NCBI GenBank assembly: GCA_964371505.1 | Contig: CAYJNG010000027.1 | Span: 1 to 21,484 of the forward strand | DNA: 21,484 nucleotides | DNA from: CAYJAD01 sp964371505 | Lineage (GTDB): Bacteria; Desulfobacterota; Desulfovibrionia; Desulfovibrionales; Desulfovibrionaceae | Direction of reading: 5' to 3' | Part shown: positions 1 through 7,212 of the stretch, one piece after another | Layout: each line of letters opens with the position of its first letter | How positions within the stretch are numbered: position 1 is the first letter of the stretch | Made by a program: the position numbers and the translations under genes | The notes under the pieces: model-generated | The model's database searches: none | Told to the model about the DNA's origin: nothing | The model's input: the letters and a program-made list of their open reading frames with translations, nothing else

Positions 1-82
1 TTATCTTCCTTGATAAAGCTTAAAAATACGCTATTTGACGACACTATCTAATCTACAATAATTCTTCCTTGCCAAATAATAA

Positions 83-121
83 AAAATCCTCTTCGTATCA
101 AAATGATATGAAGAGGATTTT
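83..121. terminator. Bidirectional rho-independent terminator
   Basis: A 12-bp perfect stem (AAAATCCTCTTC at 83-94 with its complement at 110-121) extends by five further pairs (one G-U) to a loop AAAAT at 100-104. T-rich tracts follow on both strands (TCTTTT on plus, TTTTTTATTATTT on minus). It sits 30 nt past the stop of the minus-strand LysR gene and would also stop any plus-strand gene entering from the left of the window. The first 82 nt hold nothing I can recognise. Confidence 0.85.
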
Positions 122-150
122 CTTTTGCAAAGCACCCTAGCTACTAACAC

Positions 151-1047
151 CTACAATGCAGGGCGCTCTTGCAAAAACTGCAATATTTTTTGTACTTTGG
201 CATCATTAGCATACTTTTTAGCATGGGCTATATACATTTTCATTTCAGGTAAATCTTCTATTACAGGTATGCAGGTCACATGTTTTGCGTGCAAATCATC
301 CTCCAACATATAAGCCGGTAAAAAAGCGCCATAGGGTGAGTTTCGTAATAAACGTAAGATAATGGGAATGGTAAAAGTCTCTGTCCGCACAGGGGCAAAT
401 TGCATGCGTTCAAAGTAAGCATCTAAGCACTGTACAAAGCCAGAATCGCGCTTTGGCAAGTAAATATGCATATCCACAAGGTCTTGTAAAGAAATGGCGC
501 CCTGACCTACTAAGGGGTTTTGCGCGCAAACCACAAATACGGCTTTGGTGCAGTAAAATTCATGACAATGCAAACCCTCTTCCTGAACTTCGTGCTCTAA
601 AAAGGCCACACTCACTTCATTATTTAAAAGCTTTTCCTCCAGCACGTCTTGGGCAGCTGCCACAAATTGTACAGGGCAGCCTTGCTGTACAAGCTCATAA
701 TAAGGCATAAGTCTTGGGGTAAGGCTTTGCAGGTGCACATAATGTGCCCCCACTAAAATCTCTTCTTCCTTTTCTTGCTGTACCTTAGCCATAAAACGCT
801 CTAGGTACTCCGCCTGTTCAAAAAGGCGCTCCACTTCAGGGAAAATTCTCTTGCCATAGTCGGTAAGATGAAGCTTGCCCGCTTCACGCGTAATAAGAGC
901 TATGCCAAGATTCTCTTCTAACCTTTTCACTTGCGCACTTACCGCTGGCGGAGACACGTGCAAAGCTTTGGCCGCATTACGCACCCCTTGATGCTTAGCC
1001 ACCATATAAAAAAAATACATCTGGTTAAAATTAAGTTGTAATGCCAT
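151..1047 (-). CDS. LysR-family transcriptional regulator
   Basis: 298-residue LysR-type regulator. The N-terminal winged helix-turn-helix lies at about residues 4-62, with the typical run NAAKALHVSPPAVSAQVKRL and the following LEENLG. The rest matches the length of the usual two-lobed periplasmic-binding-like effector domain; the ligand is not readable from sequence. I chose the ATG at 1047 because AAAGGA lies 5 nt upstream of it; an in-frame ATG at 1062 would add five residues but has no ribosome site and would place the AAAGGA inside the coding region. The gene diverges from a TonB-dependent receptor across about 420 nt containing several dyads, so local control of the receptor is a reasonable inference, not shown. 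The N-terminus LNFNQMYFFYMVAKHQG is reminiscent of NhaR-like members, but this is only an impression. A strong terminator follows. Confidence 0.93.
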   Translation of the reverse strand: MALQLNFNQMYFFYMVAKHQGVRNAAKALHVSPPAVSAQVKRLEENLGIALITREAGKLHLTDYGKRIFPEVERLFEQAEYLERFMAKVQQEKEEEILVGAHYVHLQSLTPRLMPYYELVQQGCPVQFVAAAQDVLEEKLLNNEVSVAFLEHEVQEEGLHCHEFYCTKAVFVVCAQNPLVGQGAISLQDLVDMHIYLPKRDSGFVQCLDAYFERMQFAPVRTETFTIPIILRLLRNSPYGAFLPAYMLEDDLHAKHVTCIPVIEDLPEMKMYIAHAKKYANDAKVQKILQFLQERPAL

Positions 1048-1222
1048 GGGTTTCCTTTGCATGAGTATAAAATGCCAAGTTCAAGCCGCCCCTTCTAACA
1101 GTCCGTTAAAAAAGGCCATTAGCCGCGTCAGCTATAAAAAACCAAACTGTTTATGCATATCTAAGACACTGCACAGCTTGATTTTTTCCACTTTTTGCAA
1201 CTCGCCTTTTTTGAAGAGACTT

Positions 1223-1241
1223 TTGAAATTTGAATTTTCAA
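1223..1241. promoter_or_regulatory. Imperfect 19-nt palindrome, possible second Fur site
   Basis: TTGAAATTTGAATTTTCAA has eight of nine arm positions symmetric around G1232. Its right half (AATTTTCAA) resembles the half-site of the Fur-like box at 1365-1379. It lies between the divergent LysR and receptor genes, about 175 nt upstream of the LysR start. The spacing is two bases longer than a standard 7-1-7 Fur box, so the assignment is tentative. Confidence 0.35.
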
Positions 1242-1280
1242 CAAGTTGCCAACTGAGACGTGTGAACTGCTACTTTAAAT

Positions 1281-1360
1281 AGGTATCTTTTGTAAATAAA
1301 AAGTATACAAATTGCAGAAAATTGTTGCTTTACTTAACACTTCTCTTTGTATAGATACCT
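1281..1360. repeat. Operator-like inverted repeats upstream of receptor 1
   Basis: Two dyads lie in the divergent intergenic region. AGGTATCT (1281-1288) is repeated inverted as AGATACCT (1353-1360), overlapping the proposed -10 box of the receptor. Inside that span TTTGTA (1289-1294) and TACAAA (1306-1311) form a second dyad with an 11-nt gap. Both are plausible operators for the neighbouring LysR protein. The assignment is inference; the base symmetry is seen directly. Confidence 0.4.
1325..1355 (+). promoter_or_regulatory. Putative promoter of TonB receptor 1
   Basis: The -10 candidate is TATAGA at 1350-1355 (TATAGAT). The -35 is weak: TTGCTT at 1325-1330 gives a 19-nt spacer and TTTACT at 1329-1334 gives 15 nt. 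The placement is supported by geometry: the Fur-like box starts 9 nt after the -10, nearly the same as at the second receptor. Confidence 0.4.
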
Positions 1361-1364
1361 TAAA

Positions 1365-1391
1365 CGAGAATGATTTTCAAGTTTAATCTCA
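1365..1391. promoter_or_regulatory. Fur-like box plus conserved downstream block (receptor 1)
   Basis: CGAGAATGATTTTCA (1365-1379) fits a 7-1-7 Fur box with a strong right half ATTTTCA and a degenerate left half. It covers the expected transcription start, a usual place for repression. The next bases, AGTTTAATCTCA (1380-1391), are repeated with one change after the box of the second receptor. It lies 75 nt before the start codon. Confidence 0.6.
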
Positions 1392-1466
1392 AAGGTAAAT
1401 GCAGATTACGTCAACAGAAACCTACAAACAGAAACCCAAACCGCTCAGCAACAGGAGAGCAAAAAC

Positions 1467-3431
1467 ATGACCCCACCACAAACTCGGCCAAACACCCTCA
1501 AAAAAATTCGAAAACTTGCCTTTTTTACTTTTGTTTTTGGCTTAACAGCTCTTCCTCAAATTTCTTTTGCTGCAGAAGAGTTACCCACCATAGAAAGTGA
1601 TACTGTGGTTGTTACAGCCACACGCACAGCCCAGCTTTTGCAAGACGTTTCTGCCACCATGCAAGTTTTCACCAAAGAGGACATCCAAGCCATAGGCGCC
1701 ACTTCCGTTACTGACGTATTGCGCACAGTACAAGGCGTGCAGCTTGGTAAAAAACTCGGGCTGCGTGGCATGCCCAGTGAGGGTACAACTATTTTAGTCA
1801 ATGGGCGTAGACCTGCTGGCGAGTTAAAAATGGGTACAGGGGCCAACCGCACCACAGACCGCATTGACATTAATCGCATTGAACGCATTGAAGTTCTTTC
1901 CGGCCCGTCCAGTGCTCTGTATGGCTCTACCACTGGCGGTGTTATTAACATCATAACCAAAAAATCTTCTGAGCCTTCCCTTACCGCAGGCATGGAAGGC
2001 GGTAATTATCAATTACGCAATTACTACAGCATAGACTCTGGAAAAATTGGAAACTTTGACTTTTTGGCAGATATTTCTTTGGCCAAAAACAACCCTGTCA
2101 ATGATTGGCGCATAGATGATCCCGACACAGGCTTTGGTGAGTATGATATCAGCGCTAAAGGTACAGAATTTTACGGATCCATAGCTGTGGGTTATGACTT
2201 TAATGACGATCACAGACTCACCTTAAACGCAGACTACTTTGGTGAAGAATACCTCACAGGCTCGGTGAGCAATAAGAAAAATATGCCAAGCTATAGCGAA
2301 ACCTTCGAAACAGCTAAACGTTACAGCACAAGCCTTATTTATGACGGTGTGGCGGGCGACCATATGTACAGCATTGGTTTTTCCTACGGAGCGTTAGAAG
2401 AAATTTTAGACTATGCTGACTCAACCAACATCTATCAAACCTACACTGCTGACTTTCAAGACACATGGGCCATTAATGAGCAGCACCTCATCACCTTTGG
2501 CGGTGAAATTAAATCCGAAACAGCGTATGTAAAAGAGTCCGGCATTGACTCTGAAGAAACTTCTTTTGCCTTATACATTCAAGACGAAATGCGCTTTTTT
2601 GATGAAACGCTCATCATTGTTCCGGCAGTGCGTTACGACAACTTTGAATCTTGGGGTAGCAACTGGTCCCCTAAATTAGGTGTAGTGTGGAAGTTCCACG
2701 AAGACCACCGCCTCAAAGGGAACTTTGGCCTTGGCTTTAGAGCTCCACAAGTGGACGAACTGTACCGCAATTCTTTACATAATGGCGACAACCCCAAGGA
2801 AAGCATTTCTGGCGCGGGTAAAACCTCCTATGGCTACTTAGGAAACCCAGACCTACAACCAGAAAAAAGTACCAGCTGGGACATTGGCTATGAAGGCGAA
2901 CACGACAATATGAGTTGGGGAGTAACATATTTCCACAATGACATTGAAAACCTCATAGGCGGCTGGGACTGGGTAGACGAGCCTAGAGGCGGCTATGATG
3001 GCTACTTTACCTTTGGCCAAACGGAGAGTGCACGCACACAAGGTATAGAAGCTAAATTTGGCATTGACTTTTTGGATTACTTCTCCTTTGGCGTCAACTA
3101 TACTTGGTTAGATGCGCGTGATACAGAAACAGGCTATTTCTTAGATAATATGGCAGAACATACCTTCCGTCTCAAATTAGACTTTGTGCAGCCAGAATGG
3201 GGCACCACCGCTTCCATATGGACAGAAACTGCAGACACCTTCTACACCAATGCAGAAAGAGGCGATGCTACTGCTTTCACCACAGTGAACGCCAGCGTAC
3301 GTCAAAAAGTGGGGGATAATGTCACCGTTTTTGCCAGTGCCACCAATATATTCAACGTCCTTGGCAACACGAGCAGCTACTTAGATGTAGACCCCATGGA
3401 GTGGAAGGCAGGCCTTGAAGTAACTTTTTAA
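1467..3431 (+). CDS. TonB-dependent outer-membrane receptor (siderophore type), paralogue 1
   Basis: 654 residues, a normal length for a TonB-dependent receptor. Residues 1-35 form a signal peptide (LKKIRK, a hydrophobic core, cleavage near SFA|AEE). A TonB-box-like segment DTVVVTA follows at 45-51. The plug comes next, with EDIQAIGATSVTDVLR, LRGMPSEGTTILVNGRRP and IDINRIERIEVLSGPSSALY leading into GGVINIITK. The remainder is an aromatic-rich 22-strand barrel with the LGFRAPQVDELYR and NPDLQPEKS motifs common in FepA, Cir and BtuB relatives. It ends in phenylalanine, as expected for BAM recognition. Start chosen from AGGAG 9 nt upstream of the ATG. The Fur-like box and a neighbouring siderophore-binding protein point to ferric-siderophore uptake; the exact ligand is not readable. 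It is clearly related to the next gene, especially in the signal peptide and plug. Confidence 0.95.
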   Translation: MTPPQTRPNTLKKIRKLAFFTFVFGLTALPQISFAAEELPTIESDTVVVTATRTAQLLQDVSATMQVFTKEDIQAIGATSVTDVLRTVQGVQLGKKLGLRGMPSEGTTILVNGRRPAGELKMGTGANRTTDRIDINRIERIEVLSGPSSALYGSTTGGVINIITKKSSEPSLTAGMEGGNYQLRNYYSIDSGKIGNFDFLADISLAKNNPVNDWRIDDPDTGFGEYDISAKGTEFYGSIAVGYDFNDDHRLTLNADYFGEEYLTGSVSNKKNMPSYSETFETAKRYSTSLIYDGVAGDHMYSIGFSYGALEEILDYADSTNIYQTYTADFQDTWAINEQHLITFGGEIKSETAYVKESGIDSEETSFALYIQDEMRFFDETLIIVPAVRYDNFESWGSNWSPKLGVVWKFHEDHRLKGNFGLGFRAPQVDELYRNSLHNGDNPKESISGAGKTSYGYLGNPDLQPEKSTSWDIGYEGEHDNMSWGVTYFHNDIENLIGGWDWVDEPRGGYDGYFTFGQTESARTQGIEAKFGIDFLDYFSFGVNYTWLDARDTETGYFLDNMAEHTFRLKLDFVQPEWGTTASIWTETADTFYTNAERGDATAFTTVNASVRQKVGDNVTVFASATNIFNVLGNTSSYLDVDPMEWKAGLEVTF

Positions 3432-3459
3432 ATAAAGCTATGGCAGATAGTAAGTAACG

Positions 3460-3499
3460 AACAAAGGGCATGTTTTTATGAAAATTCATGCCCTTTGTT
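3460..3499. terminator. Stem-loop after receptor 1, probable terminator
   Basis: AACAAAGGGCATG (3460-3472) pairs perfectly with CATGCCCTTTGTT (3487-3499) around a 14-nt A/T loop, 28 nt past the receptor stop codon. No clear T-tract follows (ACTATAAAAG), so it may be an mRNA 3'-end stabiliser rather than a simple terminator. Confidence 0.55.
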
Positions 3500-3641
3500 A
3501 CTATAAAAGTCACCAGTATACCCCAATTATAATACATCTTTCCAAAAGCTGAAAAATAAGCGCAAGCAATTGTAAAAAACAATTTACCCTAAAACACATC
3601 CGGTGTTAACCATTAGTATACACAAGAGCAAAAATTGTTCC
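3500..3641. other. Non-coding gap between receptor genes
   Basis: I see no gene here. A weak A/T hairpin (AATTGT at 3568-3573 with ACAATT at 3579-3584) is the only dyad noted. The control elements of the second receptor begin at 3642. Confidence 0.5.
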
Positions 3642-3670
3642 TTTACAGGCACCCTTTGCACCTCTATAAC
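3642..3670 (+). promoter_or_regulatory. Sigma70-type promoter of TonB receptor 2
   Basis: TTTACA (3642-3647) and TATAAC (3665-3670) are separated by exactly 17 nt. The predicted start, about 3677, falls at the left edge of the Fur-like box at 3679-3693, consistent with iron-dependent repression. Confidence 0.6.
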
Positions 3671-3678
3671 GCATCAAG

Positions 3679-3705
3679 TGAATATGATTTTCATGTTTAA
3701 TCTCA
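3679..3705. promoter_or_regulatory. Fur-like box plus conserved downstream block (receptor 2)
   Basis: TGAATATGATTTTCA (3679-3693) is one mismatch from TGAAAATnATTTTCA, the form I recall for the Desulfovibrio Fur box. The following TGTTTAATCTCA (3694-3705) matches the block after the box of receptor 1 at all but one base. Sequence outside this shared element is much less similar, which suggests selection on it. Confidence 0.68.
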
Positions 3706-3823
3706 TAAATTAGAGTGCCTACTTTAAATGCCATCTAAACCGAAGATGAAACAGCGTTCATATTCACAGAGGAAGTTTACGTTACACAGGGTTAGCACTA
3801 GCTAAGCCACAAAGGGAGAAAAC

Positions 3824-5917
3824 ATGTTAGAATGGAAGGTAGCCTTCGCCAAGGGCAAAACAAGAGTGAAATGCACACACGCCACAAACAAATGTAAAAA
3901 AGCCTTAACCAGAGCGGCTTTTTTTAGTTTTGTCTTTGGGGCCATGCTTATTCCCACAGGCAGCTTTGCCGCAGAAGCCTCCACGGCGGTGGAAGCTCCA
4001 GCTGTAGAAACGGGCACTGTGGTTGTTACCGGCACAAGAACAGAACACCTTATAGAAGATGTGCCGCAAACCATGGCCGTAGTAACCTCACAAGACATTG
4101 AGCGCATGGGCGCCCCCAGCGTGAAAGATGTTTTAAACTCCATTCCCGGTTTGCAATTGGAAGGGCAAAAGGGTGGCATCAACTTTCGCGGCATGGGTTT
4201 TAACAACACCGTACTGCTTATTAACGGCCGCAAAGTAGCCACAGCAGAAAATGTAAAAGATGCTCATAACTTTTATATCAACAGCATCAACGTTAAAAAC
4301 ATTGAACGCATCGAAGTTATTCGTGGTCAAGCTGGCGCCTTATACGGTTCCAATGCCATTGGCGGTGTTGTAAACATCATCACCAAATCTAGCGAAAAAC
4401 AAAGCGTCACCGTGGGTGTAGAAGGCGGCAACGAGTATGTAAAGAACTACTGGCGCCTTGATACAGGTAAAATTGGTGGTTTTGACGCCATTTTCAATGC
4501 TTCTGTATCCAAATTGCACGATGGTTTGCACGAAGATAAATATTATTCCACCAATTACGGCTCTTCTGTTACCCCCAACGGCGGCTGGGACAAAAGCTAT
4601 AATGGCTGGGATCTCGCCTTCAATCTTGATATGGGCTATGCCTTCAATGATGACCACGAAATTCGCTTTGTGGGCGACTGGGCACAACAAACCACCACTG
4701 ACGAATCCAAAGCAGATGGTTCTTCGCGTGTAGCCACCAGCTATGCCGACAAATTACGCTATAGCGGCGCCCTTGTGTACAATGGCACCATAGATGACCA
4801 TATGCTCAATATGTCTGCCACCTACAGCGTTATGCAAATTGGTAAATACCAAGACCCTGAGTGGATACAAAATTTAGCAGGCTATCAGTCTGCCAATGTG
4901 GATGCCAGCGAGCGCTACTACACAGATATATTCACCACATTTACTTTAGCCGCATCAGACTCTTGGACCATTACTGACTGGAACACCTTCACCTTTGGCG
5001 GAGAATATTCCATTTCTACCACCAACCAAGTAACGGCTGTTCACGGTAATGAACTTTCCAACTGGTCTGTCTTTGCCCAAAACGAAAGCGTATTTTTTGA
5101 CGACTCCCTTTTCATCCTCTTGCAAGGCCGTTATGACCAATACAGTGCAGACTTTGGCGGCGCCTTTACCCCCAATATTGGTGTAACATGGGAATTCATC
5201 GAAGACCATCGCCTCAAAGCCAACTGGGGCATGGGCTTTAGAGCACCCACCTTGGCTGAACTCTACGGTACAGAAACCACGGGTAACGGTACTGTCTACG
5301 GTAGCCAAGAGTTACAACCGGAAAAAAGCAATAACTTTGAAGTTCGCTACGAAGGCAAAGTGGGCCCCGTGTCCGGTTCTGTGGGCTACTTTTACAGCTA
5401 TATCCGCGACTATATCACCTCTGTGGAAACCTTTGACTATGCCCAATACCCTTGGCTTGGCGCCAATGAGGCCTCTTTTATTCGTGAAAACATAGGCGAA
5501 GTGCGTAACCAAGGCGTAGAAGTGGAGTTAGCATATCAAATTAACGAATACTTTAAAATTAAGGGTTCTTACCTATATAACGATGCCCGCGATATTTCCA
5601 CAAATGAGCGTGTTCTCTACACCTCCACCGACGTGGTTAACCTTGGTTTGGAATTCTTCCATGCAGAGTGGGGCCTTTCTGCCAACTTATGGGGCACCTA
5701 TAACGATAATTTCTACAGCGGCAACCGTAAAAATGGTGACCCCATTGTATACGACTATTATAATATGAACTTCTCTGCCACCAAAACATGGGGCGAAGAA
5801 GACCAATACAAAGCCTCCTTTGCCTTGTATAACTTCTTACAAACACAAAACGATGCCGACAACATCACTTCATTAAATCCTCTTGAAGTGCGTGTGGGCT
5901 TTGAAATGAGTTTCTAA
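3824..5917 (+). CDS. TonB-dependent outer-membrane receptor (siderophore type), paralogue 2
   Basis: 697 residues. The ATG has AAAGGGAG 5 nt upstream. The signal peptide is unusual: about 28 basic and polar residues precede a hydrophobic core (AAFFSFVFGAMLIPTGSFA) with cleavage near residue 49. The first 20 residues are absent from paralogue 1; a GTG at 3866 would give a more ordinary signal peptide but has a poorer ribosome site. The TonB-box-like GTVVVTG is at 64-70. The plug follows, with INFRGMGFNNTVLLINGRKV and IERIEVIRGQAGALYGSNAI leading into GGVVNIITK. The barrel contains LKANWGMGFRAPTLAELYG and LQPEKSNNFEVRYEG, and the protein ends in phenylalanine. A Fur-like box controls the promoter. 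It is a diverged duplicate of the upstream gene, so the two receptors probably take different ferric siderophores, which is inference. Confidence 0.95.
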   Translation: MLEWKVAFAKGKTRVKCTHATNKCKKALTRAAFFSFVFGAMLIPTGSFAAEASTAVEAPAVETGTVVVTGTRTEHLIEDVPQTMAVVTSQDIERMGAPSVKDVLNSIPGLQLEGQKGGINFRGMGFNNTVLLINGRKVATAENVKDAHNFYINSINVKNIERIEVIRGQAGALYGSNAIGGVVNIITKSSEKQSVTVGVEGGNEYVKNYWRLDTGKIGGFDAIFNASVSKLHDGLHEDKYYSTNYGSSVTPNGGWDKSYNGWDLAFNLDMGYAFNDDHEIRFVGDWAQQTTTDESKADGSSRVATSYADKLRYSGALVYNGTIDDHMLNMSATYSVMQIGKYQDPEWIQNLAGYQSANVDASERYYTDIFTTFTLAASDSWTITDWNTFTFGGEYSISTTNQVTAVHGNELSNWSVFAQNESVFFDDSLFILLQGRYDQYSADFGGAFTPNIGVTWEFIEDHRLKANWGMGFRAPTLAELYGTETTGNGTVYGSQELQPEKSNNFEVRYEGKVGPVSGSVGYFYSYIRDYITSVETFDYAQYPWLGANEASFIRENIGEVRNQGVEVELAYQINEYFKIKGSYLYNDARDISTNERVLYTSTDVVNLGLEFFHAEWGLSANLWGTYNDNFYSGNRKNGDPIVYDYYNMNFSATKTWGEEDQYKASFALYNFLQTQNDADNITSLNPLEVRVGFEMSF

Positions 5918-5924
5918 AAATTAC

Positions 5925-6001
5925 ATGGGTAAAAGTGCCCCCAAGCAAGGGTACCTTCCTACATGCGAACTTGCATCACCTCGCATGGCACTTTTACCCA
6001 T
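5925..6001 (+). terminator. Long branched stem-loop between receptor 2 and the binding protein
   Basis: A perfect 15-bp outer stem joins ATGGGTAAAAGTGCC (5925-5939) to its complement at 5987-6001, followed by CTTTTCC. Inside it are a small hairpin (AAGG 5947-5950 with CCTT 5954-5957) and a 6-bp stem (ATGCGA 5963-5968 with TCGCAT 5981-5986) that abuts the outer stem directly. It starts 8 nt after the receptor stop codon. It may be a terminator or an attenuator that sets the receptor to binding-protein ratio. Confidence 0.6.
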
Positions 6002-6046
6002 CTTTTCCTCTCACTTTGACCATGTCTACCATACAAGGAAAATCTT

Positions 6047-7006
6047 ATGAAAAAATTTACTGTCCTTTCTTGCTTACTAGGCCTTTGTTTCCTTACAAGT
6101 GCTCCCAGCATAGCTGTCAGCGCTGAGAAAACCATTGAATACAAAGAAAGCATCACCAGCTCAAAAGGCCATGCCAAAGTAACCACAACCATTGAAGCGC
6201 AAATCCCCACCAATCCCAAGCGCGTGGTAGCCATTGACTATATCACCCCCGACCTTTTAGCTTCTTGGGGTCTTGCAGATCGTGTGGTAGCCATGCCCCA
6301 CACCCCCACTCTGCCTCACTTACAAGCAGAAATGGCAGCCATACCATCTGCAGGTGGCATGAAAGATTTTGACGCCAAAGCCATCGCCGCCCTTAAGCCG
6401 GACCTTATCACCGTCAGCGCTCGCCTTGCTGCTAAATATCCTGAAATTTCACGTATTGCTCCCACCATTATCAATGCTGTGGAATATAACATGGACCCCT
6501 TTGAAAGCTTTAAAGAAGTGGGCATGCGTAATGCACAAATTTACGGCATGGAAGCTAAGTTTCAAGAGCAGCTTGCCCCCCTTGAAAAACGCGTAGCCGC
6601 CATTAAAGCAGCCTCCCAAGGAAAAACCATGCTGGGTATTATCATTGTGCGAGGCGAAGCCATTGTACTTGGTAACAACAGCCGCGCATCCATGATTCCC
6701 GTAAGCTTTGGCTTTACCAATGTGGGCCTTAACGAAAAAACAGGCCGCAGTACCGCTAAAACCTTAGAAGCCATCAAAAAACTCGATCCAGATTATATTT
6801 TTGTGCTCAGCAAAGACCTTGGCACCGGCATGAAGGGAGCCCTCCCCGCTGCAGATGTGCTCAAAAGTGATATCTTTGCGCAAAGTAAAGCCATGAAAAA
6901 CGGAAACGTAGGCTATCTTAACCCTGGCATTTGGTATCTTGCTGAAGGCGGCGTAGAAGCCATGGACATTATGCTCAGCGATGTGGAAAAAGTGTTAAAA
7001 AAATAA
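6047..7006 (+). CDS. Periplasmic siderophore-binding protein, FatB/CeuE/YclQ type
   Basis: 319 residues. A signal peptide ends at VSA|EKT (residue 26). The cysteines at 9 and 14 do not form a convincing lipobox, so a soluble periplasmic protein is likely. The fold is that of class III ABC substrate-binding proteins. The first lobe has NPKRVVAIDYITPDLLASWG, GGMKDFDAKAIAALKPDLIT and ISRIAPTI. A long helix links the lobes. The second lobe has GNNSRASMIPVSFGFTNVG, KKLDPDYIFVLSKD and the late motif NPGIWYLAEGG, which resembles the YclQ/CeuE group. Start set by AAGGAA 6 nt upstream of ATG. It would pass ferric siderophore from the two upstream receptors to an inner-membrane transporter. No permease or ATPase gene follows: a terminator comes 34 nt after the stop and then an unrelated gene. 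It must therefore use transporter genes elsewhere or be a remnant of a larger operon. Confidence 0.9.
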   Translation: MKKFTVLSCLLGLCFLTSAPSIAVSAEKTIEYKESITSSKGHAKVTTTIEAQIPTNPKRVVAIDYITPDLLASWGLADRVVAMPHTPTLPHLQAEMAAIPSAGGMKDFDAKAIAALKPDLITVSARLAAKYPEISRIAPTIINAVEYNMDPFESFKEVGMRNAQIYGMEAKFQEQLAPLEKRVAAIKAASQGKTMLGIIIVRGEAIVLGNNSRASMIPVSFGFTNVGLNEKTGRSTAKTLEAIKKLDPDYIFVLSKDLGTGMKGALPAADVLKSDIFAQSKAMKNGNVGYLNPGIWYLAEGGVEAMDIMLSDVEKVLKK

Positions 7007-7040
7007 AGAAATAAAAAAATAACACAACCATATATCTTTA

Positions 7041-7072
7041 AAAAGCCATGGAAATAATCCTCCATGGCTTTT
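7041..7072 (+). terminator. Rho-independent terminator after the binding protein
   Basis: AAAAGCCATGGA (7041-7052) pairs perfectly with TCCATGGCTTTT (7061-7072) around an 8-nt loop and runs into TCTCTTTTATT. It insulates the iron genes from the downstream STAND gene. An ATG in its left arm at 7048 is in frame with that gene but cannot be its normal start. Confidence 0.88.
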
Positions 7073-7173
7073 TCTCTTTTATTAGCGTACATTTCCCTAT
7101 ACAATACCTACATTCAAAAAGAACATACGAAAAAATACGTAGCTTCTTTCTTGAGAAAACAAGGGCTTTGACT

Positions 7174-7201
7174 TTGACAAGGCCCAAAGATGTAGTAAAA
7201 T
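7174..7201 (+). promoter_or_regulatory. Promoter of the STAND gene, near-leaderless
   Basis: A consensus -35 TTGACA (7174-7179) and a -10 TAAAAT (7196-7201) are separated by 16 nt. Transcription should start near 7207-7209, only about 4-6 nt before the ATG at 7213, so the mRNA would be almost leaderless and might lack part of the GAGGA site. A weaker upstream alternative is TTTATT (7078-7083) with TACAAT (7100-7105), spacer 16, which would retain the ribosome site. Confidence 0.55.
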
Positions 7202-7212
7202 GCGAGGATTTT

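Noticed and set aside
1046..1282. 78-codon plus-strand frame upstream of receptor 1
   Set aside because: It starts in the LysR gene, has no ribosome site or domain, and would cover the intergenic control region.
1063..1466. Cobalamin riboswitch upstream of the TonB receptors
   Set aside because: No B12-box-like sequence or suitable stem set was seen; the Fur-like box explains the control better.
1556..1993. 145-codon minus-strand frame over the plug of receptor 1, and a similar one (3802-4242) over receptor 2
   Set aside because: Both mirror the conserved sense-strand plug sequences; their matching positions are explained by paralogy of the receptors.
7048..7212. A 55-residue N-terminal extension of the STAND protein from ATG 7048
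   Set aside because: The ATG is inside a terminator stem, has no ribosome site, and the encoded residues do not resemble DUF4062. ATG 7213 has GAGGA and starts just before the domain.
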